This document shows positions 12,203 through 23,400 of a DNA stretch of 64,000 nucleotides, in pieces (the stretch's first letter is position 1; every line of letters begins with the position of its first letter). The notes beneath the pieces were generated by a model that saw only the letters and a program-made list of their open reading frames with translations, did not search any database and had not been told where the DNA came from. The position numbers were made by a program, and so were the translations under genes. The stretch is from Tachypleus tridentatus (Eukaryota > Arthropoda > Merostomata > Xiphosura > Limulidae): assembly GCF_004210375.1 (NCBI RefSeq), contig NC_134834.1, forward strand, positions 162,273,290 to 162,337,289. The letters are read 5' to 3'.

Positions 12203-13765
12203 CACTATATGCTAAAGTGTAACGAAAGTCTTTAAAGTTTACATCAAGTGAATGCTACGTATTCAGTAGAAAGTTCTTTCAGTAATGTAATACTTCGTTG
12301 CTTATCATAAACTGGCCTCAAGGGGCAATGAAATGTTGTGGACATGGATTACTATACATTGAAATATGAAATACAAAATTTTAAAAGATTTTGTGCATTT
12401 TGTGTGAATTTAAAAAATCTTATGACATTCCTGTTTGTTTGGATTTCTTATATTTTTATCTCTTCGTCAAGCGTGGTTCGAAGAACATGATTCTAGTCGG
12501 TGTAGATTCACAAATTATTTAGATTTTGAAAATAGCTGTTGAAGCATGCGCAATGTTCTTTTGAGAATATAATAACTCTTGCTACGTTGATGTGGTTTAA
12601 TTAAAATTGTTCATTTCAAATAAACATTTTTTAATGTTAGGAGAAAAATTATAATTTCTTACACATTTCTTCGTCCCAAAAATTGGACCGTGAAAGTCCG
12701 CAATCAAATGCTGTTCGCACAAAGGTCGGACCGAGTTGTACTGTTGAAAACAAAACAAAAATATTAAAAATGCTTTTCTTGTTTTATCGAAATCAAATGT
12801 GATGTTTGATGTTTAAAACTGTGACAATTGAGCGAATTCACTCATCCAGAATTATATTACTGCCTCACGGTTATGATATTCCAGTTTGAATCGTAGTTAG
12901 ATGACGTTTTCTCACGTGATGCGTAAAGCATGCATGTGATAATTGAGATAGGATTTGTTTTCGTTTGTACAAGTTTGGAGTTTAAATAAAACTCGCTACG
13001 GTGAAGAAAAATCATCCATATTCTATTTCCTGTTATTTCTATCTTTTCATAAAGGTATATAAATTAAAGTCTATAATTTTAACTGTACTATGACGAATCA
13101 AAGTGCCCTGTACAAGAATTGGCCCTTAAAACACACACATATATATAAATATATAAAATCACATTTACTTTTACATAAAACCTAGTGTAATATATAAAAC
13201 ATTTTAACGACAAAAGTAGCTGGTAAAACCTATCATCAACTTGAATATAAAATCATTAATTCAATAATGAAACAGTTTATGCTGCACGCATTTTAATATT
13301 TCGTATAATTTATTAGTGGTTACTTGTAATTTATTTAATCAGATATTTGTAATATGCGTATGTTGTATAAGGTGGCCAGGATTGGTTATCATAAATTCAG
13401 CCCCTTGTGTGAGCTTCACCATTTGGTTAGAATGTGCGATTTTTGTTTATTATTTGCAGATTCACTCCAACTAGTTTGTTTTGTCTTCAATTCGAAACTG
13501 TGGAAACATTGAGAAAAGCTGGTTTTTAAACTTCATATTCTGATGAATTCAGTATTTGGAAACAAGATATTATCACAGTTAATTAATTCGCTGATCTGTG
13601 TAAAAAAAATGTGCGTAATAAACTAGTGGTTTTGATTTTCGTGTTCGTTTGTGTGCTGTGTTTTATAACTATCATACAGTTATATAGATATTAGTACTTA
13701 TTATTTCTTCTTTTATACAACCTATCTATAACGTTTGCTCTTTCCAAATGTTATTGCCAAATACA

Positions 13766-13980
13766 GCCCAGTAGTCAACGTATCAAACTGCGGGTTTGAG
13801 GCACCATGGTTCGCATCCCGTTACTGCATTAAAAGTATTTAAAAAAAAAACGTGCACCGCGCTTTGAAGTTGGGGTGCGTTATAAACGTGACAGTCAAAT
13901 CCCACAATTCAGTCTTACAGAACCAGCCCAAAAGTTTGCAGTGAGTCTAGTCTATCACTTCAAAATTAGGAACGGATAGA
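13766..13980 (+). mobile_element. Old diverged copy of 275-bp SINE family
   Basis: Retains a B-box-like GGTTCGCATCCC and the core around 'gacagtcaaatcccac'. Heavily mutated. Confidence 0.55.
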
Positions 13981-14391
13981 GGAGATAAAGATGTACAAGT
14001 TTCTGCTTGTTTATCCTGGTAAACACCAAAAATAGAGATATAGAAAGTCTAAAGCTGCATCATGGGTTTACTTTTTTTTCCACACAGACCTTTTGCAACT
14101 TATTCCATGGAATTCCATCATGCGCTGCAGTTTTGACAGTTTCAAGCATGTCTCTTGTGCAAGGTTATGACTTTTAAGTTAAGTGGGCATGAAAGGAGTC
14201 TGTCTGTTATTAAACACCATTTCTAGTAACCTCCATAGCCTGATGCGGCTACTAACCACGTCGAACACCCAGCGCAATTTGGTATCCAATCTTGATAGGT
14301 TGGATTCTCCAGTCGTGTGTTGCTCGCATCCTTGATGGTGAAGACATAAAATCTGTATTTTAAATCTAAGATCAAGCTCATATCCAACATA

Positions 14392-15298
14392 CGAGGGCTG
14401 TTCAAAAAATACGCGGACTAACGTCATAAAACAAAATGTATTTTATTTAGAAGTTACAGGTCTGGGACCCTTTCAAAGTACTCTCATCCCCAACACACAC
14501 ACTTATCCTAACGGTGTTTCCACTTGTTGAAACAGTCCTGGTACGCTTCTTTTGTAATGTCCTCCAGCTCCTTCGTCGCATTTGCCTTAATCTCGGGAAT
14601 CGTCTCAAATCTTCTTTCTTTCAAGGGTCTTTTGAGTTTGGGGAACAAGAAAAAAATCACAAGGAACAAGGTCAGGTGAGTAGGGGGGGGGGAAGAACAG
14701 TGATCGAGTGTTTGGCCAAAAACTCACGAGTTCTGAGGCACACATTTCGCAGCAACGCGGTGCATCTTCAATTTTTCGGTCAAAATCTCGTAACAAGATC
14801 CAACTGATATCCCACACTCTTTAGCAAGCTCCCTGACAGTCAGACGTCGATTTGTCCGCACCAGGGTGTTGATTTTGTCGACGTGTGGGTCGTCAGTTGA
14901 CGTGGAAGGACGTCCAGGACGCTCATCATCTTCAATGGACTGTCGACCATCCTTGAAACGTTCATGCCACATGAAACATGCCGTACGCTTCATAGCAACA
15001 TCACCGTAAGCCGTGTTAAGCATAGCAAAAAGTTTTAGTCGCAGATTTTCCAAGTTTAACACAAATTTTCACAGCAAGTCGTTGCTCCTTCAGGTCATTC
15101 ATTCTGAAATCCGCCAAACGAAAAAATCGCACTTCACTTAAAACCGCGTAGCTAATACACAAATGAAGATATCTGAAATCGGGAAATGGCGTCGTAATCA
15201 GCTGATCTGTGCGAACCTAGCGACACCAAACGGATTCCCCTGGAACCAACTGGAGCCGCGCAATTCAAACAGTCCGCGTATTTTTTGAACAGACCTCG
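14392..15298 (-). mobile_element. Internally deleted mariner (Tc1/mariner) transposon
   Basis: 907 bp bounded by inverted repeats (14392-14419 and 15271-15298) that begin CGAGGGCTGTTCAAAAAATA on the left and differ by one base (CGAGGTCTG) on the right. TA dinucleotides flank both ends (14390-14391, 15299-15300). On the minus strand a mariner transposase N-terminal region is readable (GRPSTS, RRLTVRELA, SVGSCYEIL helix-turn-helix part). It joins abruptly to the C-terminal motif PPYSPDL followed by CDFF. Full-length mariners are about 1.3 kb, so roughly 0.4 kb is missing, including the first two catalytic aspartates. Confidence 0.93.
14600..15102 (-). pseudogene. Broken mariner transposase
   Basis: The likely original ATG is at 15102-15100. 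An extra base in the T-run near 15030 shifts the frame between the first 25 or so residues and the DNA-binding region (open 15062-14724). The central catalytic core is deleted and the C-terminal remnant is in another frame (14817-14605). It cannot encode an active enzyme. The retained N-terminal part holds the paired-like HTH DNA-binding region. Confidence 0.88.
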
Positions 15299-15454
15299 TA
15301 CAGTCTACAACAACAACATCAAGTGTTTACACCAAATTTTGTATATATTAAAAATCTTTCGCGAAAATGTGATGATTTACTGCATCTTTATTTCTCACAT
15401 CAGAAAGGTATGGACCAATAAAGGGCAAACATCGTCAGATTGTTTGCTTTAAAA

Positions 15455-15732
15455 AATTATTGCAAAACTACAACTACACAAGGCTCTATGAACCAGTTAC
15501 CCCTAATTTTGAACTGATAAGACTAGAAGGAAGGCAGCCAATCAACTTTATTCACTACCAACTGTTGGGCTACTTTAATCGAATAGTGGAATTTGATTGT
15601 CACTATTTGTCACTTAAAATGCATCCACAGTCAAAAAACGTGGATCGTATTTTTGCAGCAACGGGACACAAACCATACATACTCAGCTTTACAGTCTAGC
15701 ACTCTTAACAACTAAACCACTGCCCAACTGTC
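15455..15732 (-). mobile_element. Old diverged 275-bp SINE copy
   Basis: Keeps the body pattern 'gactagaaggaaggcagcc' and 'gttgggctac' in order, at lower identity than the young copies. A short open frame here is repeat-derived. Confidence 0.65.
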
Positions 15733-16169
15733 ATCATCGGCTTCAGAAAGGATCAATGCTTATTTATGGTACAGAATCTTTCTTTGAAATGCCTAGTTAA
15801 ACCTTTTTTTTGATGTAGACGTAAGTGCCATCTAGAACTAAGTATTTCTTCTTTCCCACAACACACTGTCAATTCCAGAGGGCGAGTGTTTTGAAAATTG
15901 ATATGTCGTGGCCCAAACCCTGAATAAAGTAGAATAGGGCTGCTTACTAAAGCTGCGTGAGTCGAGTATTCTTTCTGTACGATAAGATAATCCTTTCAGT
16001 ATTCTATTCGACAAGACAGCACAAAGCTTAACAAACAGGGCAGTTAAATATGTCCACACAGTTTGCACATGGGTATTTCTGAAAAATGAAAGACTGATGC
16101 TAGGCCAACAGATTTAGATATTTGTTATCGGACAAGACGGGAAAAAAATCAAAGTACTTCTTAACAGCT

Positions 16170-16291
16170 GCCCATCCCTAGTACAGCGGTATGTCTCCGG
16201 ATTTACAACGCTAAAATCAGGGGTTCGATTCCCCTCGGTGGACTGAGCAGATAGCTCTTCGTGGCTTTGCTATACGAAAACACACACACAC
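16170..16291 (+). mobile_element. SINE, 120-bp family
   Basis: Nearly consensus copy with TSD TCTTAACAGCT at 16159-16169 and 16292-16302. Confidence 0.92.
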
Positions 16292-17410
16292 TCTTAACAG
16301 CTAGTAGAAATGGTTCATCCTAGTGTATTTTGGCGAGTTTTTGTGCAGTTATACGAGCGAAATCCAGTAAATTAATGATTTTATGTTATCAATCGTGTTG
16401 AAATGCATATAGTCCTTCAGTTGAATGTAGTCTGTAGAAACTAACTCTCTCCGACAGGAATAATAATACTGTACTTTAGAAGTGTGTGGGTTCTAGCTTC
16501 AAATAGGATAACAGCAAGTTCGTGCTGGGTCATGTAACACACTTTGCATGAAAAGAAAGTCTGTTAACGCAGTGCTCCGCCCGATATTTGTGAAAGGTGC
16601 ACATTTAAGTAGGATCATATCTGTCCATATAATCATTAACTGCAAAGACTGAAATATTGTTTATATTGAAAAATCTTATCAGTAACATTACGTTATCCAG
16701 TGGAATATTCGAAAGCAATAGGCTTAATACTTGTGATAAAAATCGCAAGCTGCACTTTTTTATTCCTCTTAATTTGCTCATTTTGGATTTAAACTTAGAG
16801 TAGAATAAAAGCCTTTCAGACAAATGCTTCAAATCACGGCCCAGGAAGCCTTTTGCTCAATACCAGAACTCATCAGCTGGAGAAAAGTTTATCTGAAACG
16901 TGGTTTATAGTAGCGGTGCAATAATTTCAAAAATATGGTTCAAACACTCAAAGCTGGTGAAACATTTGGAGTGGATAGCCTGACGTTTCTGTTAAGAAAT
17001 CACGTAAACTGTAGAATTATAATTTGTATAACAAATAGAAGTTCTGCATATCTTATATTTCATATTGTAGCAAGTTTACGGAAATATTCATACTGCTACC
17101 GTATATCCTACTAATCATTTCTACTACAACCCATCATGTTCTTTCTTAACTGCATATAGACTAAATTTTCTTTATTTTTTACTTAATTACACAAACTCGC
17201 GTACTAAATTATTAACACATACAAGAATGTTTTCTTTCCTCTAAAACTAAAATCGGTTACACGATTGAACAATGAAAGAAAACAAAGACGCCAACATCAG
17301 AGAGACAAACTGGAAGAAACTAGAGTAGGACAATGAATGTGTAACAGAGTAACGTTACTAGGTACAGGTTTCATAAATTAATTTGGACTCAATTTATTGT
17401 TGTTAGATAC

Positions 17411-17684
17411 AGGCATGGCCAGGGGGTTAAGGCACTCGACCCGTAATCTAAGGGTCGTGGGTTCGAATTCCCGTTACACCAAATGTGCTCCCCTTTCGGC
17501 CGTAGGGACGTTATAATGTGATGTTCAATCCCACTATTCGTTGGTAAAAGAGTAGCCCAAGAATTGGCGGTGGGTAGTGATGACTAGCTGCCTTCCCTCT
17601 TGTATTAGAGTGCAAAATTAGAGACTGCTAGCACAGATAGCTCTTATGTAGCTTTGCGCAAAATTCAAAAACAAACAAACAAAG
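17411..17684 (+). mobile_element. SINE, 275-bp family, full length
   Basis: tRNA-like head with GGTTCGAATTCCC, then the common body, ending in a CAAACAAACAAA tail. Confidence 0.9.
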
Positions 17685-17914
17685 CAGTGATACAGTATAA
17701 TGTTGGCTTTATTTATGCAGTTAATGAATGTGTTTATGAGTATGGATGTCGGAATTACATGAAGAACACTCGAAAACAAAGTATAAACTATTAATAGAAA
17801 CGGAAGATAACTGGAGAGACACTCTAGAGAGACACATACTACCGTCAAGCTATGGTGGTAGTATTCTGCTCTCAACAAATACAAATACGAAAATGTGTTC
17901 GTGAGTATGTTGCT

Positions 17915-18050
17915 ATCAATGGACACAGTGGCAAAACGGTATGTTTGCGGACTTACATCGTCAGAAACCAGGTTTTGATACCCGTGGTGGTCAAAGGTAC
18001 AGAGAGCCCACTGTGTAGTTTGGCACTTAACTGCAAACAAGCAGTTTTGG
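17915..18050 (+). mobile_element. Third SINE type, diverged
   Basis: Head 'gcaaaacggtatgtttgcgg' with GGTTTTGATACCC, body ending 'tgtgtagtttggcacttaa'. Same type as the insertion at 22995-23126. Confidence 0.6.
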
Positions 18051-18307
18051 TAGAACAATGAAGAATGATATTCTACATATGTCCAACCAAGTTTCATCAA
18101 AATCCCATCATTTTTGACCGATTTCAGAGCAAAAATAGTGTAAAAATCGGTCCCCGTGTTAACATATAGATAATTTTTTTTTTTGCTGTGACCTTCACAC
18201 TCCAAAAACTAATCACATCTAAGTTGGGTCGAAGTCCAAATGTATACTAATTTTCGAAAAATCGTGTTGACAAACACACTGAAACACCGACGAAAACGTG
18301 TGCGTTT

Positions 18308-18405
18308 TGTTATAGCAAAGCCTCATCGGGCTACTTGCTGTGTCCACCGAGGTGCATCAATCCCCTAATTCTAACGTAAATCTACTGTCCCACTATAAAA
18401 ACATA
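18308..18405 (-). mobile_element. 120-bp family SINE, degraded
   Basis: Matches the tail and B-box half in reverse. The head is eroded. Confidence 0.6.
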
Positions 18406-18604
18406 ACCTCTGTCCATTTGGTGGCAAAAGTAAATATTTGACATTCAAAAATACACGTAATAGTGATTAATATAAACATACCAAAAATGTAGAGATTATA
18501 AATTTCGATTCGGTTTTGAAACTAAGCCTTTGGGAAACATTTTCCAGTCTATAATCTCTGTGCAAGTATATAATCAATTATGATTTTCCGTGCTAGAATA
18601 ATAA

Positions 18605-18821
18605 TCCCCGTCGCTCCAAACATGCTCGCCCTTTCAGCCGTAGGAGCGTTGTAATATGACGGTCATTCCCATTATTAGTTGGTAAAATAGTACCCCAAGA
18701 GTTGGCAATGGGTGGTGATGACTAGCTGCTTTCCCTCTAGTCTTACACTGCTAAATTAGGGACGGCTAGCACAGATAGCCCTCGAGTAGCTTTGCGCGAA
18801 ATTCAAAACCAAACAAAAAAA
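18605..18821 (+). mobile_element. 275-bp family SINE, 5' truncated
   Basis: Starts inside the head just after the B box. The body and A-rich tail are intact. Confidence 0.85.
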
Positions 18822-19103
18822 CTTAATGCTCATTTCGAGGCTTGCGAGACAACCAGTGGCGCTCAGAAACGTTCGCTTCTCTTCAGTCCTACTGGCGGAA
18901 GTAAGGTTTGATCGACAGGTTGATATCTTAATGATGTGATGACAGTGTTCATGTGTGAGGAGTCTTTGAAAGGGAGAGTCATTATAAAAAATACGTCGAG
19001 AAAAGCAATGTTGTCGAAGACGGGTAGGCGAGGTTGGACAAGAGAGAAAGCTGAGCAGAAAGGCGCGGTCAGCAGTGTATCTGTTAATACTTAAAAATAA
19101 AAT

Positions 19104-19384
19104 GTTTGTTTGTTTCTTTGGAATTTCGCACAAAGCTTCTCGAGGGCTATCTGTGCTAGCCGTACCTAATTTAGCAGTGTAAGACTAGAGGGAAGGCAGC
19201 TAGTCATCACCACCCACCGCCAACTCTTGGGCTACTCTTTTACCAACGAAAAGTGGGATTGACCGTCACATTATAACGCCCCCACGGCTGGGAGGGCAAG
19301 CATGTTTGGCGCGACGCGGGTGCAAACCCGCGACCCTCAGATTACAAAGCGCACGCCTTAACGCGCTAGGCCATGCCAGGCCGG
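19104..19384 (-). mobile_element. 275-bp family SINE, full length
   Basis: Near-consensus copy flanked by an AAAATAAAATG repeat on both sides (about 19093-19103 and 19385-19395). A minus-strand open frame across it is a repeat artefact. Confidence 0.92.
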
Positions 19385-20426
19385 AAAATAAAATGAAATA
19401 CACATACATAAATATATATAAAGGTAAAAAAAGGAGGGGTGGAGTAGCAAGGTGGGAAATAGTCCTTTCAGGGGCTGGGAGCTGAGGGCTCTATAAAATC
19501 CAATAGCAAAGAATTTGTTTGTGGAGGAAACCTGAATGCCCGGAGAAAACCATTTTCACTGGACAGGCGCCAAATATTCAACTTGTCCAATGTGAAGGAG
19601 ACAGTAATGACAAGTTTTTAAAAGGCAAAAATAAAACCTTTTACATGGCGATTTAAAAGTGTATAAGTAAATCTGAACTAATTTGTATAAAATTCACACT
19701 AATGATTACTCGCATATACGTAAAAAAATCATACATACTTAGAAGCAGTTGAGTTAAACGAAATTTCATTTATTTTGTGAAGGAAATTCATAAGAACCTC
19801 AAGAGATAATTTCGCTAAATACTTATAGAGGACGTCACCACTGTATCAATAACATCGTTCAGGTCTGCTGACTTGAACAGAAAACATTTCTCCCGCTGTT
19901 AGAAAATGAAAATAATAAAATAAACTGGTCTTAACGGTTAATATAATATTAAAAACACATATATCTGCTTTGAAAATAATTAAAACATATTTCCAATTCA
20001 TAACATTCTACTTTATATATTACCCAAACAATTTATTACTGTAAAAGTGTAAAAATAATAATAAAAAAAGTCAGGAATTATACAGTCGTTCCACGCTTAA
20101 GTAAAGACAATACAATTGTAAACCATAACAATAATTCACAACACTGTCATGGACATGTTTATGGATATAACACTGAATCCTCTCCCAACAAAATGAAACA
20201 AACACAAACAGACAGCTCTATATGTATTGTCTACGTCAATCCTGCCACAGGCTTATCGCTGACCGTTTGTGTTATCAATTTTATTCTCTCGAGGAGGTTC
20301 ATCGACAGTTGAAGGAGACAGACAAGCAAAATTTATGTCGTTCTAGCACATTACAGTTAAGTACAGATCTCGTGCCGGTGACATCCAGAAATTACGTTCC
20401 ATGCACAGTAAAATCCAAATATCTTC

Positions 20427-20477
20427 ATGGATTCTTTGAAACGTTCTCTTGTTGTCTCGACGGTAACTTTTACCCTG
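20427..20477 (+). CDS. Gene A exon 1 (start codon, first half of TM1)
   Basis: The ATG opens 17 codons, MDSLKRSLVVSTVTFTL, ending at a perfect gtaagt donor in phase 0. The frame is chosen by phase match with exon 2 and by the equivalent exon of gene B (48110-48169). A longer open frame from 20222 overlaps it in a different frame and exits in phase 1, which does not fit exon 2. Confidence 0.72.
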
Positions 20478-23400
20478 GTAAGTATTATTCGTGTTCGAAG
20501 TTTTGAATTGAAAAGAGGGAAATAGAGACTAAAAGATTTACAAAAAAACGAGTTGGTTGTTACGTGATTAAGTGCAGTCGAAACACAATCTTCTGTAAAC
20601 GAGAAAAAAAATTAAGATCTGAGCAAGAAAGAATAACTGATTTAACAACTAATAACTTGTTGTACACAATGCTATATTTAAAAACAAACAAACATTCACA
20701 GAATAAATGTGAAACAAATGAGCAAGAGATACGTATTAAAATATATGTCCATATCCTGCATCATTAGGTATCACCTTAAAATTATTAGTTATAATAAGTT
20801 AAGTTTTACTTGAATTTTATCTCCGAAATTCATCTCACTGTACAATAATGATTGATTATATTCTTTGTTTACCAAGTAGTCATACCAAAATATTTAAGCT
20901 TAACTAACTGTTATACTGAACTTGTCTTTAATAAATTATATACACTAGATTAAGTGATTAGTTCCGTTTGTATTCCAAAACAAAGAATCCCGTTCATTCA
21001 CCACTGTTAAAAAGTATAATACGAGATAAATTATACTAACTGTAAAACAACATTACAGCACAATATACAAATTATAATACTGCTATTAAATACACTACTA
21101 CAATGCTGTTCACATATGTTTTAAGAACTATTTCTTTAAAAAAATTACTCGGAGAAAATGTTATAATGGATACGTCTTCATATAATTATTGTTTCTGTTT
21201 GACATTTTAGGTCTCAAAGCAGGAGGGCTATCTGCAACTCATATAATTATATCAATTGCATTACAAAATTGTGGGTTAAGGGATTCGACTCGTAATTTGA
21301 GGATCGCGGGTTCGAATCCTTGCCGCACCAAATATGCTCGCCCTTTCAACCATGAGGGCGTTATAATTTCACGGTCAATTCCACTATCCGTTGGTAAAAA
21401 AGTAGCCCAAGAGTTGGCGGTGGGTGGTGATGACTATCTAGCTCCTTCTCTCTAGTCTTACACTGCTAAATTAGGGACGGCTAGCACAGATAGCCCTGGC
21501 GTAGCCTTGCGCGGAATTTAAAAAACAAACGAAAAACAAAAACAAAATGGTGTGTTGCTATTTAAATACGTCTTGAAACAACTAAATAACTTAGACTCTG
21601 AACGATAATGGTGAATGAGAAAGACAAGGGATTTCTTTAATAAGAGATATTCCTACTCACGTGATAAATCTACATGAACGACATGGTTTATATGTATTCA
21701 AATAACACTCTTCACACTTTCTATAACACCACTATTGTTGGACATTTTGTTTTAGTGTGTGTAACCAAAACATCGATAAGATTCACATGCAGATACGAAT
21801 AAGGAAATACTGGTATTTCAGATTTCCCCCTTCTAATTTTACCTATTTGTTTTATGACTTCAAAATTCACTTTTCAGGAAATAATATTGTTAAGAATATA
21901 TAACAAATACAGCCTTCGGACTATGTATAAATATTTTAAATTGCATACATATACTTTCTAAGTGTACAAACATATAATACAGTCCTTACATGAATTAATT
22001 ACGTTATAAATATTCAAAAATAAATAAAATTAGTTAATATACTTCAACTTTTAAATTAAAATTTTATTCTAATTACACTTATTATTATTATTATAAAATT
22101 CAATTTATTTATTCTATAATGTTATACTTTTACTTAATTTTTATTTAAAACTATAAAACTTTCATAATTCTTACTGACTTCACACAACCAATTATTTCTA
22201 TCTTCTTATTACGTGTACTATTTATTTAAAGCAGCGCCAACAAAGTTTATAAGATAATTTTCGAAAAAATAATCGTTCATATTTTAAATTAAATTCCCCA
22301 AAAGGGAAAATATAGAAATATAGTTTTTTAGCGTGAAAAAAAATTTCAAGATACATTCATTAAAAGGTTCACTGTGATTTAGTGGGCTTTTTCGGGATAT
22401 CTAACACAGAATTTAGGTACATTTAACATTCATCGTAAATTATCTGTTTCACCAATATATAACTCACCTCAATTTATACATTCTAAAAGATATAGTACGT
22501 CCTTAGAATTGCAAGTAAATGAGTTATTAATAAACAACAAGAACAAACATTTTGTCCTTGATAGTTTTGGTATGTTTCATATAACCTAAATTACATAAAG
22601 CACATATGCACAGTTCTCTGTCACAGCTGAATATACTTTTTAGAACAATCTTTTTTAGGTTAATTCAATAACTGACATAAATTATAGGTTGCCTTCTTGA
22701 TGAAATAATTTTATTATTTCTATGTACATCTTTTAGTTTTTATCTACTATTTGTTTTAACTATATATTAACAAATGAAATATCAGTATGCATATTTGGAC
22801 AATTAGTCACAACAAAAGTATTATTTTCTCTTTAGGCTCTCCCATCTCTCTGTTTAAATGCTATGTTTTTAAATTAAAAATTTTATTCTCAGTAAGCTCA
22901 AAACCTCTAATTATAACTTTATAATTTAGTTCCAGTAACCTATTACCTCTCGTTTTTTTAATTGGATTGTTTGTTTTGAATTTCGCGCAAAGCTGTTGTT
23001 GTTGTATTGAATTAAGCACAAAGCTACACAATAAGCTACATGTGTTCTGCCCACCATGGGTATTGAAACCCGGTTTTTAGCGTTGTAAGTCCGCAGACAT
23101 ACCCCTAAGCCACTAGGGGGCTCGTACAAAGCTACACGAGGGCTATCTGCGCTAGCCGTCCCTAATTTTGCAGCGCAAGAGTAGAGGGAAGGCAGCTAGT
23201 TATCGTACCCCAATGCCAACTCTTGGGCTAATCTTTTACCAATGAATAGTAGAATTTACCGTCACATTATAACGCCCCCACGGCTGAAAGGGCGAGCATA
23301 TTTGATGCGACGGGGATTCGAATCCGCGACCCAAAGATTGCGAGTCGAGCGCCCTAACCACTTTTCTTTATTGGAAACCAAACGATATAATCTACTTGCA

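Larger units (their letters stand above)
12001..14389. other. Intergenic region downstream of Fat-like gene
   Basis: Contains one SINE (12081-12202) and one old SINE relic (13766-13980). No other coding or RNA gene signal seen. Confidence 0.6.
15299..20426. other. Intergenic region between mariner and four-TM gene A
   Basis: Contains seven SINE-related insertions listed separately. Nothing else with coding support was found. Confidence 0.55.

Noticed and set aside
17618-18205. 195-residue minus-strand open frame
   Set aside because: It begins in a SINE tail and crosses another SINE relic; no domain, splice or codon signal supports it.
18756-19133. 125-residue minus-strand open frame
   Set aside because: It spans two SINE copies and has no other support.
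20222-20506. 94-residue open frame overlapping gene A exon 1, reading FSCCLDGNFYPG before the donor
   Set aside because: It leaves the donor in phase 1, while exon 2 needs phase 0. The overlapping ATG frame at 20427 fits both exon 2 and the gene B equivalent.
21210-21275. Exon-like stretch after acceptor 'gacattttag' (LKAGGLSATHIIISIA)
   Set aside because: It has no native donor in a compatible phase, runs into a SINE, and gene A phases are complete without it.
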